Of a stretch of DNA of 64,000 nucleotides, positions 15,182 to 24,269 are shown one piece after another. Source of the DNA: Paludibacteraceae bacterium (GTDB taxonomy: Bacteria; Bacteroidota; Bacteroidia; Bacteroidales; Paludibacteraceae); contig JAGBCD010000040.1 in the NCBI GenBank assembly GCA_017938155.1, forward strand, positions 85,810-149,809. Reading direction: 5' to 3'. Position numbers and translations under genes: made by a program. The notes under the pieces were generated by a model that ran no database searches, was not told the origin of the DNA, and saw only the letters and a list, made by a program, of their open reading frames with translations. The first letter of the stretch is position 1. Each line of letters starts with the position of its first letter.

Positions 15182-16169
15182 TTGTAAACCAATGAAAACA
15201 GAATTTGAATACACCCCAAAAGCTCCTAAAGCAGGCGAGAAGGTTACATTTATAAACACGAGTTCTGGCGGTGAGGAATGGGAATGGAATTTTGGAGACA
15301 ATTTTACATCCTCCTCTAAAAACCCTACTCACACCTATCAAAAAGCAGGTACGTATACTGTAACCTTGTGTGCGCAATATAAAAACCAACGTGAGTATGC
15401 TACGGCAGTTATTACAGTGGGTGATAGTATTCCAGGTTTTGCTGCGAGCACGGATAGTATATGCTACTATAAACCCGTACGTTTCTATGCTCAAACATGG
15501 AATCCGTTTGACCATTCTACATCTTATATGTGGTCTATCGATGAAAGTGCCGTTTTGCTATCATCAAAAATGGATAGTTCTGCAATTGAAGTATATTTTA
15601 CCCAGCATAGCAGGAATGCACGCATCTCTTTAGAGACTACAAAAAACGGAGAAAAGAGTGTAGTTGAAAAAGATTTTTACATTCATGATAGCAAGGCGTA
15701 TTCCCTTTTGGTACAAACCCCTACTTCATACCTTTGCCAACGATTGTATGGAGATTTGGCAGAACCTCTACATGCTATAGACTATGAAGAAGGAAAAAAC
15801 TTATTAAACTTAGCCCAAGACACCCTGCAAGTCTATGGTGATTCGATTTTCAGATTAAGTAGTTTGAAAATTGCTGGGCATACGATAGAAGGTTTTTTAA
15901 TTGACCGAATGGCTCGTAAGATATATTTTAGAGACAATGGTTTATTTGTATGCAACATAAATGGTAGTCATGTGGTTTGCATCTGCCCTGATAAGACGAC
16001 TGCTCTATGCATTGACGGAGGAGATAATCGCATTTATTGGAGTACTAATGAAGGTGTTTGGAAGATGCCTTTGGTATATACAGAAAATAATCAATTTACC
16101 TCTGTTCCAAAGTTAATCAATACCCAAAAAGATGTCATTAAAATAGCCATTGATAACACATTGAGATAA
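15132..16169 (+). CDS. PKD-domain lipoprotein
   Basis: 345 residues from the ATG at 15132, which gives a clean lipoprotein signal peptide ending in LVLGSC (lipidated Cys near residue 18). An in-frame ATG at 15117 only adds five polar residues. A PKD domain follows (about 30-95: PKAGEKVTFINTSSGGEEWE, WNFGDNFTSSSKNPTHTY, GTYTVTL). The C-terminal half (about 190-340) has repeated strand patterns reminiscent of a short beta-propeller (GFLIDRMARKIYF, NRIYWSTNEGVWKMPL). Probably a surface or periplasmic binding protein. It overlaps miaA by 50 bp and glycogen synthase by one base (TAATG). Confidence 0.8.
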   Translation: MKNKWMLYILTLLVLGSCKPMKTEFEYTPKAPKAGEKVTFINTSSGGEEWEWNFGDNFTSSSKNPTHTYQKAGTYTVTLCAQYKNQREYATAVITVGDSIPGFAASTDSICYYKPVRFYAQTWNPFDHSTSYMWSIDESAVLLSSKMDSSAIEVYFTQHSRNARISLETTKNGEKSVVEKDFYIHDSKAYSLLVQTPTSYLCQRLYGDLAEPLHAIDYEEGKNLLNLAQDTLQVYGDSIFRLSSLKIAGHTIEGFLIDRMARKIYFRDNGLFVCNINGSHVVCICPDKTTALCIDGGDNRIYWSTNEGVWKMPLVYTENNQFTSVPKLINTQKDVIKIAIDNTLR

Positions 16170-17680
16170 TGAGAAAAAATAACGACAAGCACGTTGTAGA
16201 TTATATTTTTGAAACAAGTTGGGAGGTTTGTAATCGCGTTGGAGGGATTTATACTGTATTATCTACTCGTGCCGCATCTATGCAAAAACTCGTTCCTGAC
16301 CATGTTGTATTTTTTGGTCCCGATTTAGGAGAACAGTCAAATATATACTTTATCGAAGACAATACTATTTTTTCGGACTGGCAAAGACCTCAAGGTATTC
16401 GTATCGGTAGGTGGAACGTACCCAGTCAGCCGATTGCTATCTTATTGGATTTCTCTTTCTTAAAACCAGAACGGAATACCATTTTTGCGTGGGCATGGGA
16501 GAAATATGGTGTACAGAGTCATGCTGCATATGGTGATTATGATGATTCATGCCTTTTCGGTTATGCTACTGGAATCGTCATGGAGAGTCTATACAAACAT
16601 CTCATACAAGGCAAAGAATCGTTGCGTTTCGTGGCACATGTTAACGAATGGCAGACTGCTTTTACGATTTTCTACCTACGTGAGCACTGCCCAGCAATAG
16701 GTACCTTGTTTACAACTCACGCGACAAGTATAGGTCGTTCAATAGCTGGAAATGGCAAACCTTTGTATGACTATTTTCGAGGTTATCATGGTGATCAGAT
16801 GGCTCAAGAACTGAATATGGTAAGTAAGCATTCTGCAGAAAAGAAAGCGGCACAATATTGTGACTGTTTTACAACTGTGAGTGATATTACAGCCCTTGAA
16901 TGCGAGCAATTACTTGATCGCAAAGTAGATATTGTTACTCCTAATGGGTTTGAACCTGATTTTGTTCCCAAGGGTGCTGCATTTACTAAACAACGTAACC
17001 AAGCCAGATTGGCATTAAAAACCGTAGCATCAACCATTTTAAATAAAACGATATCCAAAACAGACTTGTTTGTATGTACAGCAGGACGTTTGGAATGGAA
17101 GAACAAGGGTATTGATGCCTATTTGGACTCATTGCATGCGTTGGATAAGCAAATGGAAGAAAAACAATGTGCGAAACATATCACCGCTTTTGTAATGATT
17201 CCGTATTTGGATAAAAATAGTTATTCGTTGCGGCATATTGACGTGGTATTCATTCCCTACTATTTATGTGGAAATGATCCCCTATTCAAATTAACATACT
17301 ACGAGTTGCTCATAGGTATGGACTTGACCGTTTACCCATCCTATTACGAACCATGGGGGTACACCCCTTTGGAGAGCATTGCTTTTCATGTTCCAACGAT
17401 TACAACAAACCTAAGTGGTTTTGGTCAGTGGGCCAATAGCAAAGGGGTAAATAAAATCGAATGCGGTGTATCTGTAATACACCGCACCGATAGCAATTAT
17501 GCTGTCTTGATTGACCAAATAGCCAATGTGATATACGAATACTTGATGATGACTTCTGAAGTTCAAACATCCTCTCGCAAAGCTGCTGCTAAATTAGCCA
17601 AACAAGCAGAGTGGAAAAACTTCTTTACCCATTACATAGAAGCATATCACATTGCTCTCCAGAATTCCATTTATCGTTAG
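16169..17680 (+). CDS. Glycogen synthase, GT3-like glycosyltransferase
   Basis: 503 residues. The start YIFETSWEVCNRVGGIYTVL carries the GG-containing loop typical of GT3/GT5 glycogen synthases. ATSIGRSIAGNGKPLYDYF resembles GT3 members, the type used by Bacteroidota. The C-terminal domain has YPSYYEPWGYTPLESIAFHV with the E-x7-E donor-binding motif (EPWGYTPLE, about 392-400). It should extend alpha-1,4-glucan from a nucleotide-glucose donor. It ends 4 bp inside the convergent pepD stop region. Confidence 0.88.
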   Translation: MRKNNDKHVVDYIFETSWEVCNRVGGIYTVLSTRAASMQKLVPDHVVFFGPDLGEQSNIYFIEDNTIFSDWQRPQGIRIGRWNVPSQPIAILLDFSFLKPERNTIFAWAWEKYGVQSHAAYGDYDDSCLFGYATGIVMESLYKHLIQGKESLRFVAHVNEWQTAFTIFYLREHCPAIGTLFTTHATSIGRSIAGNGKPLYDYFRGYHGDQMAQELNMVSKHSAEKKAAQYCDCFTTVSDITALECEQLLDRKVDIVTPNGFEPDFVPKGAAFTKQRNQARLALKTVASTILNKTISKTDLFVCTAGRLEWKNKGIDAYLDSLHALDKQMEEKQCAKHITAFVMIPYLDKNSYSLRHIDVVFIPYYLCGNDPLFKLTYYELLIGMDLTVYPSYYEPWGYTPLESIAFHVPTITTNLSGFGQWANSKGVNKIECGVSVIHRTDSNYAVLIDQIANVIYEYLMMTSEVQTSSRKAAAKLAKQAEWKNFFTHYIEAYHIALQNSIYR

Positions 17681-19131
17681 AGACTTTCTAGTATTTTACA
17701 TAACCATTGCCAACAACGCAAAGTAGAAGATATACTTAGTCGTTCTTGAGGAGAATGTACTCCATACATTTGTGGACCGATAGAAATCATATCTAAATAT
17801 GGGTATTTCTTTAAGAATAGTCCACACTCCAATCCTGCATGTATCGCAAGTACTTGAGGTTGTTGTTCAAATAACTGCTCAAATGCTGTTTTTGCCACTT
17901 CCAACAATGGCGAATGCACATTAGGCTTCCATCCTGGATATCCATCACCATGTGTTACTTCATCACAAGCAAGTGCCAATGCGCATTCAACTTGGTTCTT
18001 TATATCGTGTTTTTTGCTCTCCACTGATGAGCGTTGACTGGTGTTGATTTCAACATAATGACCTTCCTCATTTTCTTTCATCTTGATAGAAGCAAGGTTG
18101 GTACTTGTCTCAACCAATCCAGGCATATCTACAGACATCTCCACTACACCATGAGGGCAAGCATACAAGGCACGTATTAGTTTCTGCATTGACAGGTTTG
18201 AAATAATGGTTTCTGGAGTATCTACTGATTGCATTTCCATAAAGAAATTTGGCTCATCTGCAATGATCTCTTCTTCAATAGTAGCAATATAATGGTTTAA
18301 TTCAACACGCAATAACTCTTTGTCAGCCATTGGCACGCATACAACAACTTCTGTTTCTCGAGCAATGGCATTACGAAGGTTTCCTCCATTGATATATGCA
18401 ATATTCAAATCAGTTTTTTGTAGCAACTCAAATAGGAATCTTACCATTATCTTATTTGAATTTCCTCTACGCTTATTGATATCATCTCCTGAGTGTCCTC
18501 CTTGTAATCCTGCAACTTTGATTTTAGCAGCAAAAGTTCCTTTGGGGCATTCAACTGGTTGGTAATGCATTTTGGCTAGCGTATCTATTCCACCTGCACA
18601 ACCGATAAACACTTGTGCATCATCTTCTGAATCAAGATTAATTAATTTTTTACCATTCAAGCAACCATCTTGCAGTCTCATAGCACCGGTCAAACCGGTT
18701 TCTTCGTCCACAGTAAATAAGCACTCTAATGCAGGGTGTTTGAGTGTCGGTGATATCAAAGCCGCAAGTGCCATTGCTACCCCTATGCCATCGTCACCAC
18801 CCAAGGTGGTTCCTTTAGCTTTTAAGTAATCCCCATCTACATATGCTTGAATAGGATCGTTGAGGAAATCATGTTGTACATCGCTATTCTTCTCACAAAC
18901 CATATCCATATGTGCTTGTAAGATCACTCCAGGATGCTCTTCATATCCAGGTGTAGCAGGTACTCTCATGATGACATTCATTGCCTGATCACGTTCGCAA
19001 GCAATATTATGCTGCGCAGCAAAATCTACCAGCCATTGACTAATTTGCTCTTCATGTTTAGAAGGACGGGGAATTTGCAAAATCTGGTTGAATAATGCAA
19101 AGACCTCTTGAGGTTGTAATGTGTTTAGCAT
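17677..19131 (-). CDS. pepD: Aminoacyl-histidine dipeptidase (M20C)
   Basis: 484 residues, the usual PepD length. Metal-binding M20 motifs are in place: QAHMDMVCE (about 76-84), GGDDGIGVAMALA (about 113-125) and DEETGLTGAMRL (about 144-155). GLQGGHSGDDINKRRGN marks the dimerisation domain, and IHAGLECGLFLKKYP is the late Glu/His motif. It cleaves Xaa-His dipeptides in the cytoplasm. It lies 30 bp downstream of the C69 dipeptidase and is probably co-transcribed with it. Confidence 0.93.
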   Translation of the reverse strand: MLNTLQPQEVFALFNQILQIPRPSKHEEQISQWLVDFAAQHNIACERDQAMNVIMRVPATPGYEEHPGVILQAHMDMVCEKNSDVQHDFLNDPIQAYVDGDYLKAKGTTLGGDDGIGVAMALAALISPTLKHPALECLFTVDEETGLTGAMRLQDGCLNGKKLINLDSEDDAQVFIGCAGGIDTLAKMHYQPVECPKGTFAAKIKVAGLQGGHSGDDINKRRGNSNKIMVRFLFELLQKTDLNIAYINGGNLRNAIARETEVVVCVPMADKELLRVELNHYIATIEEEIIADEPNFFMEMQSVDTPETIISNLSMQKLIRALYACPHGVVEMSVDMPGLVETSTNLASIKMKENEEGHYVEINTSQRSSVESKKHDIKNQVECALALACDEVTHGDGYPGWKPNVHSPLLEVAKTAFEQLFEQQPQVLAIHAGLECGLFLKKYPYLDMISIGPQMYGVHSPQERLSISSTLRCWQWLCKILESL

Positions 19132-19161
19132 AGTTCTTTATATAAAAATTAATTAGAAATA

Positions 19162-20799
19162 TTATTCATGACTAATTTCTGGAGCTATTTTACGCAAGTA
19201 ATCTTCTGGGAATGGAATTCTATTAGGTCCTTCAGGCACTCCCCATTCATTTCTCAAAAACTGACCATTATGTTCCTTACGTTGTTGTCCATCAAGATAC
19301 TTCACAAACAGGTAGATACCTAATTCGCTCCAAGCCTTTGTAGATTTCTCTGCTTGTGAACAAGAATAATTCGTTAGGAATTCATTGGCCTGTTCTTTTG
19401 TCATGTTTGCAACTTTTTCGTCTATTACAGGTATTTGCGCAGCAAACTGTTCTTCCCACATTTGTTGTACACGCATAATATCTGGTTTCATAGCCGAATA
19501 CTTTGTATATGCCCAATTGGCAACAATATTGAATGTCCACCATGCAGAGGTTTGAGAAAAAGTATATAAATCTCCATTCCCCTCCTTATAACATTCAGGA
19601 ACTTTCGTTATGTTGCAATACATTGGTACGTAAAGGGATGTAGCAGCATCATCGACCCCAAACCAAAAGATACCTCCAGCATTAGGATGGGCATATTCTC
19701 TCATTTGTGCCACAAAAGACCACCCTGTTTGTTGTGTAGCAGTTGGACGCTCATACCAATAGTTAACACTATCTAAAGTAAATGTCAAAGAGCCATATCT
19801 AAGTTTGGTATTCCATGGACCTGCATCGGTTCCTTTGGTAATATCCAACGGTGTTCCTTCGTAATGATCTCTCATACATGCTTTGATGTCATCAACACTA
19901 ACCTTTCTATTGGGTTTGATATAAAGAGGCATTCGTTTTCCACAATCTTGTCCTTTAGATTCAACAAAAGTTTTGCCAGTTGCAAAGTCAAAATATTGCT
20001 GCATATCATCAGAAAAATGGTTGAAGAAACACCACACGCGAGCTTCACATACATATAATCCTGAGAAATTATATGGAGCGTATGCTTCTTGGAAATTGAA
20101 ATCTTTATCTTTTCCTTTGAAATATCCTCTTTCACGTGCAAATTTCACGACATCATCACTATAAATCCAATTCTGTTTATCATTCCAGTCGATACATGTA
20201 ATTCTCGCCTGATTAGCATGCGCACATATACAATCATCAGGAATGCGTGTTGCTACCCAGACAGCGTCTTTTCCGAAACTACCTTTTCCTATCATATCCA
20301 TGATCCATACCTCATTAGGGTCAGCTATAGTAAAGGTCTCCCCACTACTGGCATAACCATAAGTTTCAACCAAAGAAGTCATACATTCAATGGCTTCACG
20401 AGCTGTTTTACAACGTTCGAGTGTAATGTACATTAGGCTTCCATAATCAATACCCTCTGAACCTTCCAATTCAGGCCTTCCTCCCCAAGTCGTTTCAGCT
20501 ATCGTGAGTTGATGTTCATTCATATTACCTACAACTGAATACGTGTGAGATACTTGAGGTATCTCGCCTAAAGGTCTTCCTGTATCCCAATCATTAACCA
20601 CTCGCATAGCCCCTTGAGGATAATAAGCAGATGGACTATGGTGGAGAAAACCATACAGAACGTAGCTATCAGCTGCATAACTAACAATAGTGGAACCATC
20701 CGTTGAAGCATTTTTACCTACAATAAAGTTGGTACATGCCATAACAGGAATAAACGATACAAAAGCTGAAAATAATAAGCAGATACAAAAACGTTTCAT
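19162..20799 (-). CDS. C69-family dipeptidase, exported Ntn hydrolase
   Basis: 545 residues from the ATG at 20799. The signal peptide MKRFCICLLFSAFVSFIPVMA would leave Cys22 (CTNFIVGKNASTDGS) as the new N-terminus, the catalytic nucleophile of C69 Ntn hydrolases. A start 33 bp upstream (20832) is rejected because it lies inside the promoter -7 box. Other conserved stretches are VVGNMNEHQLTIAETTWGG and TFTIADPNEVWIMDMIGKG. It probably cleaves dipeptides in the periplasm and feeds the cytoplasmic PepD encoded next. Confidence 0.92.
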   Translation of the reverse strand: MKRFCICLLFSAFVSFIPVMACTNFIVGKNASTDGSTIVSYAADSYVLYGFLHHSPSAYYPQGAMRVVNDWDTGRPLGEIPQVSHTYSVVGNMNEHQLTIAETTWGGRPELEGSEGIDYGSLMYITLERCKTAREAIECMTSLVETYGYASSGETFTIADPNEVWIMDMIGKGSFGKDAVWVATRIPDDCICAHANQARITCIDWNDKQNWIYSDDVVKFARERGYFKGKDKDFNFQEAYAPYNFSGLYVCEARVWCFFNHFSDDMQQYFDFATGKTFVESKGQDCGKRMPLYIKPNRKVSVDDIKACMRDHYEGTPLDITKGTDAGPWNTKLRYGSLTFTLDSVNYWYERPTATQQTGWSFVAQMREYAHPNAGGIFWFGVDDAATSLYVPMYCNITKVPECYKEGNGDLYTFSQTSAWWTFNIVANWAYTKYSAMKPDIMRVQQMWEEQFAAQIPVIDEKVANMTKEQANEFLTNYSCSQAEKSTKAWSELGIYLFVKYLDGQQRKEHNGQFLRNEWGVPEGPNRIPFPEDYLRKIAPEISHE

Positions 20800-20829
20800 A
20801 TAAATCAATTTACATATTATACATTGTTG

Positions 20830-20861
20830 CAAAGATAAGATTTTTTTTTGGATTATACAAA
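20830..20861 (-). promoter_or_regulatory. Promoter of the C69 dipeptidase-pepD operon
   Basis: On the minus strand TTTG (20858-20861), a 20-bp spacer and TATCTTTG (20830-20837), 30 bp upstream of the chosen start. Confidence 0.8.
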
Positions 20862-20936
20862 TTCATATCCCTGCTAAACAAATTGTTTTTTTTCATGGTA
20901 TAATAAAAAAAAATCATTTACACTGCAAGTGACCAA

Positions 20937-20969
20937 TAAAAAAAAGATAATGTTTACAAACATTATCTT
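20937..20969 (-). terminator. Rho-independent terminator of the acpP-fabF-DUF2582-U32 operon
   Basis: On the minus strand AAGATAATGTTTG and its complement form an 11-12 bp perfect stem (20944-20969) with a 2-4 nt loop, followed by TTTTTTTATT. It sits about 50 bp after the U32 peptidase stop. Confidence 0.85.
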
Positions 20970-21019
20970 ATAAATCAATTTGTTATATATATTCAAAATA
21001 TCATCTATATTAAGAATTA

Positions 21020-22276
21020 TTACTCTACTACTTGCATAATATAAAGTTTGTCACCGCGTCGAATCAAGTGATCCGTTTTGACAGCAAAATAAGCACCTTT
21101 TGCTATCTGAGATCGAACTTTACCTTTATTATCATGCAAATCATGTGCTACCATTTCATAAGCCCCAGTGGTCTCACCGATGATGAGCAATTCGTCACCC
21201 TCTTTTACTTGGTCAATAGCCTCCACAAAAAACTCCGCAACACTAATATTCTTGAAGAAGTTTGTACATCTTCCGACATATCGTTTTTGTCTTGTCGCTT
21301 TTGAGCCATATTTATTGGTCCATTCTCCCAATTTCTGTCCTTGATAGTATCCATCCCAAAAGCCCCTATTGAAGACTCTTGCTAATTTTTGATCCCATTC
21401 CACAATACGTTGTTCTATTGCTTCATTAGCATATTCACCATTTACCCATGCTTGCACCGCTTCCCTGTAGCATGCAACAACGGTTTTGACATATTCAGCA
21501 CCTCTTGCTCGTCCCTCAATTTTTAAAACCGTGACACCCGCATCTAATAAATGATTAAGAAAATGTATCGTTTTAAGATCCTTAGGAGACATAATATATT
21601 GGTTATCTACTTCCAATTCTAAATCGGACTCTTTATCTTTTACAATATATCCTCTCCTACATACTTGCATGCATGCGCCTCTATTGGCACTTGCACCTAA
21701 ATTATTAAGACTAAGATAACACTTTCCACTCACTGCCATACAAAGTGCGCCATGACAAAACATCTCTATACGAATTAGTTCACCCTTAGGACCTCTAATG
21801 TTTTGCTCAACGATTTGCTGATGAATAGAAGCAACTTGTTGCATATTAAGTTCTCGTGCAAGCACAACAACGTCCGCAAACTGTGCATAAAAACGCAAAG
21901 CCTCTATATTAGCTATATTTAATTGAGTGGATAGGTGCACTTCAACTCCCTGTTGATAAGCATATTGCAGCACCGCAATATCGCTTGCTATGATTGCATC
22001 TACCCCTGCTTTCTTTGCTTGATTTACAATCTCTTGCATCAAAGGCAAATCTTCAGGGTAGATGACAGTATTGAGTGTTAAGTAGGTTTTCACACCTACT
22101 TCCGCACACATATGCACAATTTGGTGCATATCTTGAGTAGAAAAATTGGCAGAAGAACGTGCACGCATATTTAGGTATTCAATACCAAAATACACACTTG
22201 TAGCTCCTGCTTCAATAGCCGCAGCCAAACTTTCCCAGCTTCCCACTGGAGCCATTATCTCTATTTTACTACTCAT
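21020..22276 (-). CDS. U32-family peptidase-like protein, probable tRNA hydroxylation protein TrhP/YegQ type
   Basis: 418 residues. EMFCHGALCMAVSGKCYLS (about 167-185) is the U32 signature. It is followed by NRGACMQVCRRGY, which completes the four-cysteine cluster. The N-terminal TIM-barrel starts IEIMAPVGSWESLAAAIEAG. TrhP-type members work with an iron-sulfur cluster to make 5-hydroxyuridine at tRNA position 34 from prephenate; others are still called collagenase-like. The short C-terminal beta domain (about 330-415) is present. It follows the DUF2582 gene by 11 bp. Confidence 0.88.
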   Translation of the reverse strand: MSSKIEIMAPVGSWESLAAAIEAGATSVYFGIEYLNMRARSSANFSTQDMHQIVHMCAEVGVKTYLTLNTVIYPEDLPLMQEIVNQAKKAGVDAIIASDIAVLQYAYQQGVEVHLSTQLNIANIEALRFYAQFADVVVLARELNMQQVASIHQQIVEQNIRGPKGELIRIEMFCHGALCMAVSGKCYLSLNNLGASANRGACMQVCRRGYIVKDKESDLELEVDNQYIMSPKDLKTIHFLNHLLDAGVTVLKIEGRARGAEYVKTVVACYREAVQAWVNGEYANEAIEQRIVEWDQKLARVFNRGFWDGYYQGQKLGEWTNKYGSKATRQKRYVGRCTNFFKNISVAEFFVEAIDQVKEGDELLIIGETTGAYEMVAHDLHDNKGKVRSQIAKGAYFAVKTDHLIRRGDKLYIMQVVE

Positions 22277-22287
22277 TTTGCTGATTT

Positions 22288-22485
22288 TTAAAGCAACGTA
22301 ATAATGGTCTCTGTATCTGTAATGGTAAACGCGATTTTTGATTCACGTGCTAACCAACCAAGAGCCATGTTGAGTTCTAATTCTTTTAGTTTTGTTGCTT
22401 TCTTCAAAGCCTTTGTTGTGAGTTCTCCACCTTGCAGAGCAGACCAGATTAATCCAGCATTCTCACCAATTTTGTTTGTAATCAT
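22288..22485 (-). CDS. Small winged-helix protein, DUF2582
   Basis: 65 residues. KIGENAGLIWSALQGGELTT, the helix KALKKATKLKELELNMALGW and LARESKIAF form a compact winged helix-turn-helix of the DUF2582 type (PF10771). The isolated domain suggests a nucleic-acid-binding role, but its function is unknown. It sits between fabF and the U32 gene on the same strand. Confidence 0.8.
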   Translation of the reverse strand: MITNKIGENAGLIWSALQGGELTTKALKKATKLKELELNMALGWLARESKIAFTITDTETIITLL

Positions 22486-22526
22486 AATAGTACCTTAAAA
22501 AAAATAATAATTAATATTGGGTATTG

Positions 22527-23777
22527 CTACCATTTTTTGAACACAATACAAGCATTATGCCCTCCAAATCCAAACGTATTGCTTATAGCATATGTTAGAT
22601 TTCTTTTTTGGGCGAAATTGAATGTAAAGTTTAGATCATTACCTATTGTTTCATCATCATCCCCTTCTACATGGTTTATTGTAGGCGGAACTATTCCATC
22701 TTTGAGTGACATTATCGTAGCAGCAGCTTCTACTGCGCCAGTAGCACCCATTAAATGTCCAGTCATTGATTTGGTAGAAGAGATATTAAGTCGTTTTGCA
22801 TCTTCACCCCAAACAGTCCTTATAGCCTTTACCTCAGCAATATCACCAAGAGGTGTGGAGGTACCATGAGCGTTAATATAATCTATTTGCGCAGGTGTTA
22901 CATGGGCATCTTGCATTGCCAATTTCATCACGTTTGCAGCCCCTACACCATTAGGCTCAGGTGCTGTCATATGATATGCATCAGCATTCATTCCTGTTCC
23001 CACCACTTCTGCTAAGATAGAGGCGCCTCGAGCTATAGCATGTTCATACTCCTCTAACACTAAGCATGCTCCTCCTTCACCTATAACAAATCCATCCCTT
23101 GAAGCAGAAAATGGCCTTGAAGCTGTTTGGGGATCATCGTTACGAGTAGATAAGGCATGCAACGAATTGAAACCTCCCACTCCAGAACAGGTTATATCAG
23201 CATCACTACCTCCTGTAAGCATAATATCTGCTCGTCCCAATCGAATAATATCGAATGCCTGCGCTATAGCATGTCCCGAAGATGCACAGGCGGATGCAAC
23301 TCCAAAGTTAGGGCCTTTTAAACCAAAATGAAGTGATATATGTCCCGCTCCCATGTTCAATATGGTTTTGGGAATAAGTAGTGGACTAAAGCGAGGTACC
23401 TGACCTACTGAATAGTCCATACAATCGCTTTCAAAACTTTTCAGTCCTCCCATTCCACTAGCCCATACCACTCCTATACGATTGGTGTCTAATTGTTCTA
23501 GTTTAAGATTGGCTTGCTCTATGGCCTCAGACGCAGAAACTATAGCAAATTGAGCATAGCGGTCCATTTTTCTCTCTTCTTTCCTATCTATAAAAAGACT
23601 GCTATCAAACCCTTTGACTTCGCATGCGAATCTTGTCTTGAATAGAGCAGGATCAAATAAAGTTATTTCATCTGCTCCACTAATCCCCTTGAGCATTGCT
23701 TCCCAAGTACTTTGCCAAGTATTTCCTAAAGGCGTTACCGCTCCTAATCCAGTAACTACAACTCTTTTCAAGTCCAT
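22527..23777 (-). CDS. fabF: 3-oxoacyl-ACP synthase II
   Basis: 416 residues, full length. The catalytic triad of condensing enzymes is present: Cys in GVASACASSGHAIAQAF (about 163), His in INAHGTSTPLGD (about 305) and His in STKSMTGHLMGATGAVEAA (about 342). VVTGLGAVTPLGNTWQ is the typical start. It condenses malonyl-ACP with growing acyl-ACP in fatty acid elongation. The preceding acpP gene encodes its carrier. Confidence 0.96.
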   Translation of the reverse strand: MDLKRVVVTGLGAVTPLGNTWQSTWEAMLKGISGADEITLFDPALFKTRFACEVKGFDSSLFIDRKEERKMDRYAQFAIVSASEAIEQANLKLEQLDTNRIGVVWASGMGGLKSFESDCMDYSVGQVPRFSPLLIPKTILNMGAGHISLHFGLKGPNFGVASACASSGHAIAQAFDIIRLGRADIMLTGGSDADITCSGVGGFNSLHALSTRNDDPQTASRPFSASRDGFVIGEGGACLVLEEYEHAIARGASILAEVVGTGMNADAYHMTAPEPNGVGAANVMKLAMQDAHVTPAQIDYINAHGTSTPLGDIAEVKAIRTVWGEDAKRLNISSTKSMTGHLMGATGAVEAAATIMSLKDGIVPPTINHVEGDDDETIGNDLNFTFNFAQKRNLTYAISNTFGFGGHNACIVFKKW

Positions 23778-23791
23778 AACTACTTACAAGA

Positions 23792-23824
23792 ACGAGTCTG
23801 CAGGATGGTGTCCCACAGACTCGT
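23792..23824 (-). promoter_or_regulatory. Intercistronic hairpin between acpP and fabF
   Basis: ACGAGTCTG (23792-23800) and CAGACTCGT (23816-23824) form a perfect 9-bp stem around a 15-nt loop. It lies in the 67-bp gap between acpP and fabF. Only a weak T-rich tail follows on the minus strand. It may be a partial terminator or an mRNA-stability element setting the acpP:fabF ratio. Confidence 0.5.
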
Positions 23825-23844
23825 AGAGATTATACACGTTTGTC

Positions 23845-24081
23845 TTAAGCAAGAGCTTTTTCAATGTAATTAACTGCATCACCTACAGTAGCGATCAATT
23901 GTGTATCTTCATCTGGAACAGTGATACCAAATTCCTTTTCAAACTCCATGATCAACTCTACTGTATCCAATGAATCTGCATTAAGATCTGTTGTAAAATT
24001 AGCATCTAGAGTTACTTGTGACTCTTTAACACCTAATTTGTCTACAATGATAGCTTTTACTTTTGATTCTAATTCTGACAT
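23845..24081 (-). CDS. acpP: Acyl carrier protein
   Basis: 78 residues from the ATG at 24081 ([18 protein letters not shown]). The phosphopantetheine attachment serine lies in [20 protein letters not shown] (Ser about 37). Acidic, with the normal length and fold. A longer in-frame start at 24123 is unlikely because the chosen ATG begins exactly where ACPs begin. It carries acyl chains for FabF, encoded next. Confidence 0.97.
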   Translation of the reverse strand: MSELESKVKAIIVDKLGVKESQVTLDANFTTDLNADSLDTVELIMEFEKEFGITVPDEDTQLIATVGDAVNYIEKALA

Positions 24082-24134
24082 AATTTTACTATTTAAATTG
24101 TTAATATTCTCACACAAAATCACAAAATGTGCTG

Positions 24135-24166
24135 CAAAGATATAATATTAAAACCATTTATGCAAA
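24135..24166 (-). promoter_or_regulatory. Promoter of the acpP-fabF operon
   Basis: On the minus strand TTTG (24163-24166), a 20-bp spacer and TATCTTTG (24135-24142), about 54 bp upstream of the acpP ATG. Confidence 0.8.
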
Positions 24167-24269
24167 TTTTTACTAGTTTTTAATCGTTTTTCACTATAAA
24201 AACATAAAAACGGCCGTATTTTTGTGATTTTTTAATATTTTGTATAATTATTCAATATTTTATATAGGA

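Noticed and set aside
24180-24230. AT-rich stretch around ACGGCCGT after mutL as a terminator
   Set aside because: The palindrome leaves almost no loop and the flanks pair poorly.
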